This document shows, piece by piece, positions 45,263-54,559 of a stretch of 64,000 nt of DNA. This DNA is from DASRHT01 sp035293765 (GTDB taxonomy: Bacteria; Chloroflexota; Ktedonobacteria; Ktedonobacterales; Ktedonobacteraceae): the NCBI GenBank assembly GCA_035293765.1, contig DATGMF010000059.1, forward strand, positions 124,001 to 188,000. Direction: 5' to 3'. The notes under the pieces are model-generated. The model had not been told where the DNA came from. It did no database searches and worked only from the letters and a program-made list of their open reading frames with translations. The translations under genes were made by a program, and so were the position numbers. Each line of letters starts with the position of its first letter. The first letter of the stretch is position 1.

Positions 45263-46663
45263 ATGAAAGACAGCGAAACCGAACAGCCGCGAGATGAGTT
45301 GGAAATTGAAATCACTTCTTTAGATAAACCAGATGCTACCACCGGACCAGAGCCGTTGCAGAGATTATTACGGCTGCGATCTTTGCCCCGCTACAGATGG
45401 GGGCTCACACTCATTACAACACTCATCGTATGCATTTCGCTGGTCGCTCTCGTGGTCACCACTCCTGCACGCAATTTGATCGTAGGAGCGTTTGTCCATC
45501 CAACGCCGACGCTGGTCCCCGGGGTTGATCTTTTTTACGTCCAGGGAGTCCCGCCGTGGGCGCGGCTTGCTGTCGATGGGATGCCTGCCCACCTGCCCAG
45601 TATTTCGCAAGATCCGCCGTTGCGTTTAGCGCCGGGCCGCCATACACTGACGTGGCACGCTGCACCATTCTTGAAACAAGCATGTACAATATCGGTACCT
45701 CCCAACTATGGACTGGATACCTGCTCCTTTCTGCAAAGTGGATTAATCCATTTGAATACAGGCGTTTCCGTCTGGGTCATCAACTTCTCTATATCGTTAG
45801 ATTCATTGCCCAGCACGCAACAGCCAGCCTTCATGCAAGCAATACAGGCGGCAATCGATGCCGCACAATTGACCGATACGGTGCGTCCAGGAGAGCGCTA
45901 TGTCATTTCGTCACATGATCCCGCGTGCAAGCCTGCGCCAGGAGAGCCGCTGTGCTATGCAACAGCAAAGCAACCGCTAAAGGCGACGTTGAGCTGGCAG
46001 ATGGATACTGATGCAGCCTCTAACGAACCATGCATTAACGTATCCAGCCTCGGCTGTACCTTTTTCACGCAGAACTGCCACCGGGTTTGTATCCGCTCCA
46101 CCGGCACGGGCAACTCTCTGAATGCACAGGCGTTGGACGTTGTCGTGCCGGTGCGCACCACCTGGACGTTTGCCACGTTGGATGGAAAGGTGCTTGAGAG
46201 CCAGGTTCCAGATAATACATTATCAATCTTCGCCACCGGCGATCCTGTTACCGAGGCGTCTTTATGGCTGCGCGTCGTCTGGGATGGCTCGGCATGGCAC
46301 GCCTCGATGCTCACAAATCCGCCTCTCAATCCTGCTTGTGCAGCGGCGCAACAGGAAGTCCAGCCGCTCGACCCGCCACCAGTAGCGACGGGAACGGCAA
46401 CATCCCCACAATGGCGCTTCGTCTCCGGCGCCACTCCTGCCGCAGGATGCCTGGCTATAGGAACTCCTCGTATAGATGCATTGTCAACGCCCACCGCTTC
46501 CTTCACCATTTATTGCCTGCATCGCTTTGGCGTGCTGTTAACGGCAAATGATGCCGCGCAACGGGCCTGGCCTTATCTTCCACATGCCGACGCTTACGAG
46601 CAAGGGCTGGCGCGCCAGTTAGCAGCTACTTTCGGTGGGTCCATCATCATCAATGGCCCTTAG
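45263..46663 (+). CDS. Single-pass membrane protein of unknown function
   Basis: 466 residues: a cytoplasmic acidic/polar N-terminus of about 45 residues, one membrane helix (about 47-68), then a large extracytoplasmic domain with many cysteines (about ten) that could form disulphides (KQACTISVPPNYGLDTCSF, CINVSSLGCTFFTQNCHRVC). A short PEGA-like beta motif (WARLAVDGMPAHLPS ... LAPGRHTLTW) suggests a carbohydrate- or wall-facing domain. I do not know the family. ATG 45263 has GAGAGG upstream. Confidence 0.65.
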   Translation: MKDSETEQPRDELEIEITSLDKPDATTGPEPLQRLLRLRSLPRYRWGLTLITTLIVCISLVALVVTTPARNLIVGAFVHPTPTLVPGVDLFYVQGVPPWARLAVDGMPAHLPSISQDPPLRLAPGRHTLTWHAAPFLKQACTISVPPNYGLDTCSFLQSGLIHLNTGVSVWVINFSISLDSLPSTQQPAFMQAIQAAIDAAQLTDTVRPGERYVISSHDPACKPAPGEPLCYATAKQPLKATLSWQMDTDAASNEPCINVSSLGCTFFTQNCHRVCIRSTGTGNSLNAQALDVVVPVRTTWTFATLDGKVLESQVPDNTLSIFATGDPVTEASLWLRVVWDGSAWHASMLTNPPLNPACAAAQQEVQPLDPPPVATGTATSPQWRFVSGATPAAGCLAIGTPRIDALSTPTASFTIYCLHRFGVLLTANDAAQRAWPYLPHADAYEQGLARQLAATFGGSIIINGP

Positions 46664-46779
46664 TCGTCTCCCAATGTATGGGCCAATGGACAGCTAAACA
46701 TTTGCAATCGCCCCCTCTGAGATTCTATAGTGCGTATATTGCAGAGCGAACGACTAAACAGAGCAGAGGAGGCATGTTT

Positions 46780-47883
46780 ATGTATAGCCCTCAAGTGGGG
46801 GAGCCGCTGACCGCCCTGGATACCCCGTCGATGATTGTCGATCTCAACTTGATGGAGGCCAACATCGCACGTCTACAGGAGCGGCTGCGGCAGAGCAAGG
46901 TCAACATCAGGCCGCATCTCAAGACGGTCAAAAGTCCCGATCTGGCCCGCATTCTGATCGCGGCTGGCGCTATCGGCGGTTGCGTCGCCAAAGTGAGCGA
47001 GGCCGAGGTGATGGCTCAGGCTGGCATCGAGGACCTGTTGATTACCAGCGAGATTGTAGGCAAACCCAAGCTGGCTCGCCTGGTGGAACTGGCGCGCCAC
47101 CATCCAAAGGTCAAGGCGGTAGTGGATAGCGAAGTCGGAGCCAGGGCCATGAACCAGGCCATGCAGGAGGCTCAGCTTCACCTGAATGTCCTGATAGAGC
47201 TCAACGTTGGGCAAAATCGCTGTGGTATCCAGCCGGGAGAGCCTGCCCTCAAGCTGGCAAAGCTGATCGCGACAGAACTGCCGCATCTGCATCTCGTTGG
47301 CGTTCAGGGCTACGAAGGCCACCTGCAACATCTCCATGATCAGGCCGAGCGCGAGCAACGCTGTCGCGCCTGCATGAAGCTGCTCACCGATACGGCCAAC
47401 TTGCTGAGAGACGCGGGGATGCCAATCGAGATCGTGACCACCGGCGGGACAGGCACCATCGAAGTATGCGCCCACTACGAAGGCGTGACCGAAGTGCAGC
47501 CCGGCTCCTTTATTTTTATGGATACCGATTATCGCAACGCCATCGGCTCAGATTACGCCAACGCGCTGACGATCCTCTCGACCGTCATCAGCCGACCCGC
47601 TCCCCAGAGAGCCGTGGTTGACGCAGGCTTCAAGTCGCTCTCCACCGATAGCGGAATGCCCGAAGCGCAAGGGCTGCCAGGCGTGAAATATCGTCCAGGC
47701 GGCGATGAGCATGGCATCCTGAGCTGGGAGGATAGCACCTTCAATCTGGCTATCGGAGAGCGGATCAAGCTGATCCCCAGCCATATTGATACGACCATCA
47801 ACCTGCACGATTACTATTATGCCTATCGCGATGGCAGGATCGAGGCGATCTGGCCCGTTGCGACCAGAGGAAAAGTCCACTAA
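46780..47883 (+). CDS. D-threonine aldolase / D-serine dehydratase-like PLP enzyme
   Basis: 367 residues. The fold is that of the alanine-racemase-like barrel family (DSD1/D-threonine aldolase), PLP- and usually metal-dependent. The PLP lysine is in NIRPHLKTVKSPDLA near residue 45. Further marks: GGCVAKVSEAEVMAQAG, LNVLIELNVGQNRCGIQPGE, VTTGGTGTIEVCAHYEGVTE, and the C-terminal metal-site region GDEHGIL and LIPSHIDTTINLHD with conserved His. ATG 46780 was chosen because GAGGAGG is optimally placed; the frame opens earlier. It is followed by an acyl-CoA synthetase with 60 bp between. Confidence 0.87.
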   Translation: MYSPQVGEPLTALDTPSMIVDLNLMEANIARLQERLRQSKVNIRPHLKTVKSPDLARILIAAGAIGGCVAKVSEAEVMAQAGIEDLLITSEIVGKPKLARLVELARHHPKVKAVVDSEVGARAMNQAMQEAQLHLNVLIELNVGQNRCGIQPGEPALKLAKLIATELPHLHLVGVQGYEGHLQHLHDQAEREQRCRACMKLLTDTANLLRDAGMPIEIVTTGGTGTIEVCAHYEGVTEVQPGSFIFMDTDYRNAIGSDYANALTILSTVISRPAPQRAVVDAGFKSLSTDSGMPEAQGLPGVKYRPGGDEHGILSWEDSTFNLAIGERIKLIPSHIDTTINLHDYYYAYRDGRIEAIWPVATRGKVH

Positions 47884-47943
47884 ATATTTTCGCCGTTACG
47901 TACATTGCAGCTAACTATCCCGCTTACCCACGGAGGTACCCTC

Positions 47944-50085
47944 GTGAACCAGATAACATCCATTGCTCCCGAGCGGCTCAGAGCCTTTTTCCATCCGCGC
48001 AGCATCGCCCTGGTTGGCGCGACTGATCGCTCTCGCTGGTCTCTCAGCACCTTCTCCAACCTGAAAAACTTCAACTTTCCCGGCCCCGTTTATTGCATCA
48101 ACCCGAATTACGAGCAAATTCATGGCGAACCGGCCTTTAAGCGCCTGAGCGATCTGCCCGAGCGGGTCGATATGGCCTATGTTATGGTGCCGACGCGCCA
48201 AGTGTATCCCATCGTTGAAGAGGCTGCGGCGCTGGGCATTCGCAATCTCGTGGTCCTGACGGCAGGCTTTAGCGAAACGGGGGAGCAGGGCCGTCAGCTT
48301 GAGCAGCAGATTATGCAATTCGCGCAAAAGCACGATATCGTCATCCTGGGACCCAACGGCAACGGCTTTGTGAACGTTGTCGATCAGACTATGCCGTATG
48401 GATTGCCCCTGACGCCGCCAATGACGAAGGGACCGGTCGGGATCGTGCTGCAAAGCGGCGCGCTGGTAAGCGTCGTGATTACGCTGGCGCAGGCACGCCA
48501 CGTCGGCATGAGCCTGCTGGTCTCGATGGGCAATGAGACGATGCTCTCCGCCACGGATATGATCAATTATTTGATCGAAGACGACGCAACGCGGGTGATA
48601 GCCGTGTTCCTGGAATCGATTCGCCAGCCCGAGGTCTTCCGTCAGGTTGCGCTTAAAGCGTTGGAACACAAAAAGCCGATTGTCGCGCTTAAAGTCGGCA
48701 AAAGCGAGGTTGGGGCGCGCGCTGCGATGGCGCACACGGGAGCGCTGGTCGGCAATGACGCGGCCAACGACGCGCTGTTCAAGCAGACGGGCATTATCCG
48801 CGTTGACTCGCTGGAGGACTTGATCATTACTGCTGGCCTGCTCGGCTATAACCCGTCGCTTCCTGGTCGCCGGGCAGGCATCGTCACGCCCTCGGGCGGA
48901 GCCTGCGATATTCTCTCCGACCGCGCGCACGACGTAGGGATCGAGCTGCCCGAGTTCTCTCCCGATACCACGCGGGACTTGCAGCAAATTTTGCCCGAGT
49001 TCTCTACCATCCACAACCCGCTTGACGTGACCGGTTACATTGTCATTGACCGCACGCTGCAACAACGCGCATTAGAAGTGGTGATGAAGGACCCCGGCTT
49101 CGATTTCACCATCTTTGTCAGCGAACCGCTGCGTGTTGAGCCAGCGCCTCCTCTGCTCGAACCGCTTTTAGAATATTATGATAGCTTCGGCGAAACCCTT
49201 CGCAACGCGCCTCGTCCCGTAGTGATGATGTCCAATACCAGCATCGACCTGACCCCCTTCGGACGCAGCATAGCCGACCGTCTGGGCATTCACTACGTAG
49301 GCGGCATGGAACATGGCATGAAGGCGCTGGGCAGGGCGCTATGGTGGCATGAGATCGTGGCCCGGGCAGGCGAACGCTCGCAACAGCAGGAAGCGGCCCC
49401 CGTTATTACGTTGAACGAAAAGCCTGCGGGGAGCTGGCCCGAATACAAGGTGCGCGAGTTTTTGCAGGCGCATGGCGTCCCGGTGGCGCCGGGGAAGCTG
49501 GCTACTGATGAAGAGGAGGCGGTCGCAGCCGCTCAAACGTTCGGTTTCCCGGTGGCGCTGAAAATTCAGGCGAGCGAAATCTTACACAAAAGCGATATCG
49601 GCGGCGTCTTGCTCAATCTTGCATCAGCGGACGAGGTGCGACAGGGCTTTCGCACGATCATGCGCAACGCCAGCGCGCAGACGCTGAGCAGACCCGTCGA
49701 TGGCATCCTGGTAAGTCCGATGCGCCAGGCTGGCATCGAGTTGCTTGTCGGCGTGATCCAGGACCCGCTCTGGGGCCAGGTGCTGGCCGTTGGTCTGGGC
49801 GGCATTCTGGTCGAAGTGCTGAAAGATACCAGCATTCGCGTCCTGCCGGTGCGGCGTGAGGAGGTCAGGGAGATGCTGCTCGAACTCCAGGGAGCGGCGA
49901 TTTTCCGCGGCATACGTGGGCAGGCACCGGTGAATATGGATGAGTTGGTAGACAGCATTTTTCGAGTAGCCCAAATTTCTCAGGGATTAAAAGACAACCT
50001 TGAATCCCTGGAAATTAATCCTTTTTTGCTTTATAATTCTCATTTGGAAGCATTAGATGCACTGATGACGTGGAAGCAGAAATAA
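47944..50085 (+). CDS. NDP-forming acyl-CoA synthetase (acetate-CoA ligase family)
   Basis: 713 residues with the fused alpha-beta arrangement: CoA-binding N-terminus (FHPRSIALVGATDRSRWS), ligase-CoA domain (GPVGIVLQSGALVSVVITLA), a phosphohistidine in AAMAHTGALVGNDAAND, then an ATP-grasp beta part from about residue 500 (PEYKVREFLQAHGVPVAPGK, ALKIQASEILHKSDIGGV). Converts an acyl-CoA plus ADP or GDP plus phosphate to acid plus NTP, or the reverse, in acetate or branched-acid metabolism. The GTG start at 47944 follows GGAGG at 47932. Immediately downstream of the D-threonine aldolase-like gene; co-transcription is likely. Confidence 0.9.
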   Translation: MNQITSIAPERLRAFFHPRSIALVGATDRSRWSLSTFSNLKNFNFPGPVYCINPNYEQIHGEPAFKRLSDLPERVDMAYVMVPTRQVYPIVEEAAALGIRNLVVLTAGFSETGEQGRQLEQQIMQFAQKHDIVILGPNGNGFVNVVDQTMPYGLPLTPPMTKGPVGIVLQSGALVSVVITLAQARHVGMSLLVSMGNETMLSATDMINYLIEDDATRVIAVFLESIRQPEVFRQVALKALEHKKPIVALKVGKSEVGARAAMAHTGALVGNDAANDALFKQTGIIRVDSLEDLIITAGLLGYNPSLPGRRAGIVTPSGGACDILSDRAHDVGIELPEFSPDTTRDLQQILPEFSTIHNPLDVTGYIVIDRTLQQRALEVVMKDPGFDFTIFVSEPLRVEPAPPLLEPLLEYYDSFGETLRNAPRPVVMMSNTSIDLTPFGRSIADRLGIHYVGGMEHGMKALGRALWWHEIVARAGERSQQQEAAPVITLNEKPAGSWPEYKVREFLQAHGVPVAPGKLATDEEEAVAAAQTFGFPVALKIQASEILHKSDIGGVLLNLASADEVRQGFRTIMRNASAQTLSRPVDGILVSPMRQAGIELLVGVIQDPLWGQVLAVGLGGILVEVLKDTSIRVLPVRREEVREMLLELQGAAIFRGIRGQAPVNMDELVDSIFRVAQISQGLKDNLESLEINPFLLYNSHLEALDALMTWKQK

Positions 50086-50256
50086 CAGGGAATTATGCCA
50101 ACAATTCCATCCTGCTGATCGCAGAACAGACTTGCTACGTCTGGAGCATTTCCTCGGACAGATACTGGTCAAGTAGCATGGGGGCAACACACCAGAAGCT
50201 CGTACTGGTGTGTGATGTTACGCAGTAAGGTCAAGACTCGTAAGAGGAGGTTTATT

Positions 50257-51105
50257 TTGAACCGCGTTACTAGCAAGATTATCAAGACCGGCTTCCTGGC
50301 AGCCCTACTCGTTCTTACTTTGACAGTTGTTACCAGTTTCGCCGTTTTTGCACAGGGCCGTGATGAAGGTAGTCAGGCCCAGGCAACGTTGAGACATATG
50401 CCACATGGAGCAGCAGTTCTGTTCTGGTCTCCGCGCACCCACACCCTGACGGTAACCACTATTGTGTCCGGCTTGCAGGATAATAGCAGCCACCCGGCCC
50501 ACATTCATATGGGATCTTGCGCGGCAGGAGGACCGATCATCATTCCTTTGAATGACGTAAAAGCAGATGCGGGCGGCAATGCCGTCACCACCACGACGAT
50601 CCCGAACGTGATGAACGGCATTCCAGCGACCGGCTGGTTCGTCAACGTCCACGCTGGCCCCACACTGGCTGACGGACAGGCCACACCGATTACCTGCGGC
50701 GATGTTGTGAATCGTGAAGCGGGGGAACATGAATTCCAGTTCGTATTTCTCAGACTGGGCACCACCACCGCCGCTAACCAGAATGCATCTGGCACCGCCC
50801 ATCTTAGCCTGGACAATGGCACTTTGACAGTTCAAGTCACGGTTAAGGGGCTCGTCCCCGGCTCGATGCACGCAGCCCACATTCATCTCGGCAGTTGCGA
50901 GCGCCAGGTTCCAGGCAACGTCATGTTCCCGCTCAACACCTTGACCGCCGATGCCAATGGAGTTGCCATGTCAACAACGGTCATCCACAACGTTAACATG
51001 GCCGAAATCCCAGAGCATGGCTGGTATGTCAACGTCCACTTCAGCACCGATCTGTCCACCCAGGTTGGCTTCGACCCCATCGCCTGCGGTGACGTGGTCG
51101 ATTAA
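50257..51105 (+). CDS. Secreted protein with two CHRD-like domains
   Basis: 282 residues. A signal peptide (about 1-32, VLTLTVVTSFAVFA) and two tandem domains of about 110 residues each with the same skeleton: HPAHIHMGSCAAGG ... ITCGDVV, and HAAHIHLGSCERQ ... IACGDVV. The repeated His-x-His and Cys positions look like metal or disulphide sites; the fold is probably the CHRD type found in extracellular proteins. Role unknown, extracytoplasmic. The TTG start at 50257 has an AGGAGG six bases upstream. A strong terminator follows at 51126. Confidence 0.75.
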   Translation: MNRVTSKIIKTGFLAALLVLTLTVVTSFAVFAQGRDEGSQAQATLRHMPHGAAVLFWSPRTHTLTVTTIVSGLQDNSSHPAHIHMGSCAAGGPIIIPLNDVKADAGGNAVTTTTIPNVMNGIPATGWFVNVHAGPTLADGQATPITCGDVVNREAGEHEFQFVFLRLGTTTAANQNASGTAHLSLDNGTLTVQVTVKGLVPGSMHAAHIHLGSCERQVPGNVMFPLNTLTADANGVAMSTTVIHNVNMAEIPEHGWYVNVHFSTDLSTQVGFDPIACGDVVD

Positions 51106-51125
51106 TTACTGATAAAGCCGATAAT

Positions 51126-51162
51126 AAAGAAGCCTGAGCATTATGCATGTTCAGGCTTCTTT
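51126..51162 (+). terminator. Terminator of the CHRD-like gene
   Basis: AAAGAAGCCTGA (51126-51137) pairs with TCAGGCTTCTTT (51151-51162); the stem ends in A/T-rich sequence typical of a bidirectional intrinsic terminator. Confidence 0.8.
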
Positions 51163-51203
51163 ATAGAAGTTATGAGCATGGTTAACACTTTGCGCCATCG
51201 CGT

Positions 51204-51605
51204 CTACACAACCCGCATATCGAACACATCAATGTCCTGCCCCATCAGGCGGCGGTAGATATGGACATACGTTACATTGTAATTGAGGGGTAGCACGAGG
51301 TATTCGACCACGTCGCCCTTGTCCTCATAGGGGCGTGCGCTGAGGGAGCCGCGTTTATCAATGTGAAAGGCCAGCAGTTCATCAACATCGATAATCCCCA
51401 AACGATGGTAGTTGTGGTAGATAATCCAGCGCACCGCAGTGACATTCACGACCAGCAGCAATTCGTCGTCACTGCCGAGATCAAGGCCGATACGCGGCTG
51501 CGGTCGCGGCGACCAGCCACCTCTCTGTCGTTGTGTCTGCGTCTCCGTCGGAGGAGCATCAAATTCCCGAATTATCTCGATGTCTGGAGCATAGATTTTT
51601 GCCAA
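51204..51605 (-). CDS. Hypothetical protein of 133 residues
   Basis: A soluble, mixed alpha/beta sequence with no recognised domain; conserved-looking segments are IGLDLGSDDELLLVVNVTAV, YHNYHRLGIIDVDELLAFHI and EDKGDVVEYLVLPLNY. ATG 51605 has a poor ribosome site. Convergent with the CHRD-like gene, and its upstream side is repeat DNA. No functional inference is possible. Confidence 0.6.
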   Translation of the reverse strand: MAKIYAPDIEIIREFDAPPTETQTQRQRGGWSPRPQPRIGLDLGSDDELLLVVNVTAVRWIIYHNYHRLGIIDVDELLAFHIDKRGSLSARPYEDKGDVVEYLVLPLNYNVTYVHIYRRLMGQDIDVFDMRVV

Positions 51606-52148
51606 TGGGAGCCAGTCCTTTGAATAGCAGAGAAGAGAAAAACATCCTCCAGATTACATTAATGATGAAAGGTTTGCAAAAAGGAAAGGGCCGAAACAAT
51701 TATAACATACATTTTTCTGTTTGTGTAGCACAAGGAGGACTTTTCTGGGAAAGAAATCATGCTTGTATGAATAGATTTTTTTCATTTCAATAACGTGAAA
51801 AATAAGGAAATCAGCAGAGTTGAAGCAGCATCTCGTGATTGACCTTGACTGAACCACAGCGAGGGCAAGCGCAAGGCCCTCGCATCCCCATCAGCCCATC
51901 CCCTTGCCCCTACCGTTCCCCCAACGAGATCGCATCCATCGCAAAAATAAAAATCAAACGGGACCCGCGATGTTCGATGGGGCGGTAGGGGCAATCCCTT
52001 GCGGTTGCCCTGCGGCGGCTTGCTATGATTTCGGGACGAAGGGCGTCAATAAATTAGACACGATCAATCTCGTCGCCACGGCAATGCGGATGTTTGCGGT
52101 ATTTCAGGATGAAGTGTTTCAATAAATTGGACGCGATTAATCGGGTCC
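51606..52148. repeat. Repeat-containing intergenic region, no gene
   Basis: Holds family-2 copies (GAGGGCAAGCGCAAGGCCCT near 51861; TAGGGGCAATCCCTTGCGGT from 51987) and two family-3 copies (TTAGACACGATCAATCTCGT at about 52053 and TTGGACGCGATTAATCGGGT from 52127). The first 230 bases are AT-rich, with nothing that I recognise. Confidence 0.7.
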
Positions 52149-53363
52149 CTACGAAGATGGGTGGTGAATATGCGGGTTTATGCTTGCGGCGAGAGCCAGG
52201 AGGGTCTGCACGCCGACGGAGAGCAATACTGTTACCTGGGGACCGTAATATTGCAAAAGGAGGCCGGTCAGGGCGAGGCCGAGCGGAGCGGAGCCGAGAC
52301 CGATCAGGCGCGCGACACTGTTCACCCGGCTTTGCAGCGCGTCGGGCGTCATAGCTAAGCGTCGGCTGACATATACCACATTATAGAATGGCCCGATAAA
52401 AAAGAGCAGGGCCGTCATCAGGCCAAGCAAGAAGAGCGATGGCAGGATCGCCAGTGGCAACCATAATAGGACATATAGCCACAACACACATACGATCACC
52501 TGCGCGAAACTGAAACGTTGCTGCACCCGGTCAACAATCGCAGCTCCCATAACACCGCCAACGCCGCCAATGCCAAAAATCAGGCCGATGGTAACAGCCG
52601 AAGCATGGTGCAGTTGTGCGATAATGATCACGATGAGAGGGAAGCCCGTGCCAGCAAAGATGTTTCCACTGGTTACTAAAGCCATCGTGCGCAAAAGCGG
52701 CTGCTGCCAGAGCCAGCGCAACCCTTCACCTATCTCCGCTCGCAAGTTGCGCCCAGGCACCGCGCGTTGCTCCTGAAATGGGACGCGGATCAGCAACAGA
52801 GAACAGGCAGAAATGGCGTAGGAAAGCGCATCCACCAGGAACGGCAGCAGCGAGCGTAGCGAGAAGAGTACACCGCCCAATGGCGGGCTGATGAGATTGA
52901 CGATGCCGGTGGACGCCTGCGTTCGCCCTAACGCCTCCGGTAGCTGCTCTTTTGTTACCACCTGCGGCAGACAGGCTAATTCGGCGATATCAAAAAAGAC
53001 TTCCAACACGCCGGAGACGATGGTCACCAGATAGAGCTGGATGATGGCGAGCTGGCCCAATGCAATGGCTATAGGAATACTGACCAGGCTTAGCGCACGC
53101 CCGATGTCGCAATACACCATCACCCGCTTGCGATCCCAGCGGTCCAGCAGCGCGCCAGCCGGCAGGGTGAAGAGGATATAGGTGAGCGAACGCAGAGCGC
53201 CAACCAATCCCGCTTGAACAGGCGATCCGGTACTAGCCAGGATTAGCAGCGGGAAGGCAATCTGCGAAATGCCGCTGCCAGCCGTGGAGATTAATTGACC
53301 GCTCCACAATAAGAGATAATCACGGTTGCGCCACAACGAGACGGGTTTCTCGAACGTTGTCAA
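52149..53363 (-). CDS. Major facilitator superfamily exporter
   Basis: 404 residues with 12 membrane helices, of the MFS_3/EntS-macrolide-efflux type. The A-motif loop between helices 2 and 3 is ALLDRWDRKRVM, and the helix 4/5 segment is EALGRTQASTGIVNLISPPL. Expected to export a hydrophobic compound (drug or siderophore) using the proton gradient. The start is a TTG at 53363 with GGGGGAG five bases before. The TAG stop (52149-52151) sits within a family-3 repeat (GGTCCCTACGA), so the C-terminal tail was defined by the repeat. Confidence 0.88.
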   Translation of the reverse strand: MTTFEKPVSLWRNRDYLLLWSGQLISTAGSGISQIAFPLLILASTGSPVQAGLVGALRSLTYILFTLPAGALLDRWDRKRVMVYCDIGRALSLVSIPIAIALGQLAIIQLYLVTIVSGVLEVFFDIAELACLPQVVTKEQLPEALGRTQASTGIVNLISPPLGGVLFSLRSLLPFLVDALSYAISACSLLLIRVPFQEQRAVPGRNLRAEIGEGLRWLWQQPLLRTMALVTSGNIFAGTGFPLIVIIIAQLHHASAVTIGLIFGIGGVGGVMGAAIVDRVQQRFSFAQVIVCVLWLYVLLWLPLAILPSLFLLGLMTALLFFIGPFYNVVYVSRRLAMTPDALQSRVNSVARLIGLGSAPLGLALTGLLLQYYGPQVTVLLSVGVQTLLALAASINPHIHHPSS

Positions 53364-53956
53364 GGCACTCCCCCTTTTTTACAGTCTACTATCTGTTACA
53401 GATTACTCGCGGATAGCGCATGCATTACTCCTTTCCTTGCTTCACATGATGGCTGACCATCATCATCGCTTTGACGCGTGTATGGGAGGGCCACCAGGTT
53501 CCTTTTATTTTTGCAAGGTGGCTGACAGGCAGAGAGAGTATATATTTCGGGTCATACAAAAACATCGTCCAACTGGACGATGCCTCCTACTTGACAACTA
53601 TGTTACAATAATAATGAGAAAATGCATCTTCTGCCTGTGTTGCTATAGCTGGTTTTCCACTATTTATAAATATTATTTTGAGGGGCAGGCAGGAAGATTG
53701 GTACGAAAAAGGGGAATATGGTCTTGCGTATCTGTGTTATGATGAATGTGTGATGTGGGGATCAGTCAAAGGTACGGAAATTCAGTCCCTGGTTTCGCTC
53801 CGCTAACCGGAATATGAAGCAACCACTACCTGATGATCACATTGAGATAGATTCTGCTGTCAGATGTTTTGATAAAAGGATCTCCTGCTCTTAGCCATCC
53901 CATCTCAAAAATGTTTTTTTGCGGAGCGAAGACAAAGAAGAGGAAATTAGTTATCC
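53364..53956 (+). other. Long leader of the zinc-ribbon gene, with a long-range inverted repeat
   Basis: No convincing gene in this 593 bp. TTCGCTCCGC (53794-53803) and GCGGAGCGAA (53921-53930) are perfect 10-bp complements, the second just before the ribosome site (GAGGAAA, 53939) and preceded by T7. This could fold the leader and expose or hide the start. A clear promoter is not visible. Confidence 0.4.
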
Positions 53957-54382
53957 ATGATGTCCGCTGACAATTACCAGGACCGGACCCTTACCTGCCG
54001 CGATTGCGGTCAGGAGTTTACCTTTACTGCTGGTGAGCAGGAGTTTTATGCCAGCCGTGGGCTAACCAATGAGCCGGGACGCTGCCCCGAGTGCCGTGCC
54101 GCTCGCAAACAGTCCGGTGGTGGGCGCAGAAACTCCTATGGCGACAGCAGCTATGAATACCGGGATCGCGCACCACGCCAGATGTATACCGCGACCTGCG
54201 CCAGTTGTGGCAATGAGGCCCAGGTACCCTTCCAGCCACGCGATGACCGGCCCGTTTATTGCAGTGATTGCTTCCAGTCGCAGCGCCCCGCCCGTGGACG
54301 CGAGGATTCGTACAGCTATAGCAGCGATTCCCGGGGCCGTGGCCGCGGTGGTCGGCGCAATGATCGCGATTCCCGCTGGTAA
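53957..54382 (+). CDS. Two-zinc-ribbon protein with RG-rich tail
   Basis: 141 residues: a first zinc ribbon (LTCRDCGQEFTFTAGEQEFY ... CPECRAARKQ), a Gly/Arg/Ser/Tyr-rich linker, a second ribbon (YTATCASCGNEAQVPFQPRD ... YCSDCF), then an Arg-Gly/Ser-Tyr-rich tail (RGREDSYSYSSDSRGRGRGG) of the kind that binds RNA. Eight cysteines in four CxxC pairs. No catalytic domain, so it probably acts by binding nucleic acid. It is a paralog of the gene at 56035, with nearly the same ribbons and a shorter tail there. ATG 53957 or 53960 is the start. Confidence 0.85.
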   Translation: MMSADNYQDRTLTCRDCGQEFTFTAGEQEFYASRGLTNEPGRCPECRAARKQSGGGRRNSYGDSSYEYRDRAPRQMYTATCASCGNEAQVPFQPRDDRPVYCSDCFQSQRPARGREDSYSYSSDSRGRGRGGRRNDRDSRW

Positions 54383-54411
54383 GCTTCAGTAGCAGCAGAT
54401 CCGAAAAAATG

Positions 54412-54438
54412 TTGAGGGTAAGCGGATGTTACCCTCAA
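54412..54438 (+). terminator. Terminator of the first zinc-ribbon gene
   Basis: TTGAGGGTAA (54412-54421) pairs with TTACCCTCAA (54429-54438), followed by TGTTTTTTTGG. Confidence 0.85.
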
Positions 54439-54559
54439 TGTTTTTTTGGTTATCGCATATCAAAACCGCGCCTTATAAGGATTTTGTTGCAGAGAGCGTT
54501 TAAAATTTTTTATTGCGACAATATTGACATCCACCACTGCTGAGTTTCCTCGCCGATTT

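Noticed and set aside
47911..49065. 384-residue antisense frame opposite the acyl-CoA synthetase gene
   Set aside because: A shadow frame typical of GC-rich genes; the sense frame has all family motifs and a proper start.
53326..53742. 138-residue frame in the leader of the zinc-ribbon gene
   Set aside because: Starts inside the MFS gene on the other strand, has no ribosome site and an unlikely composition.
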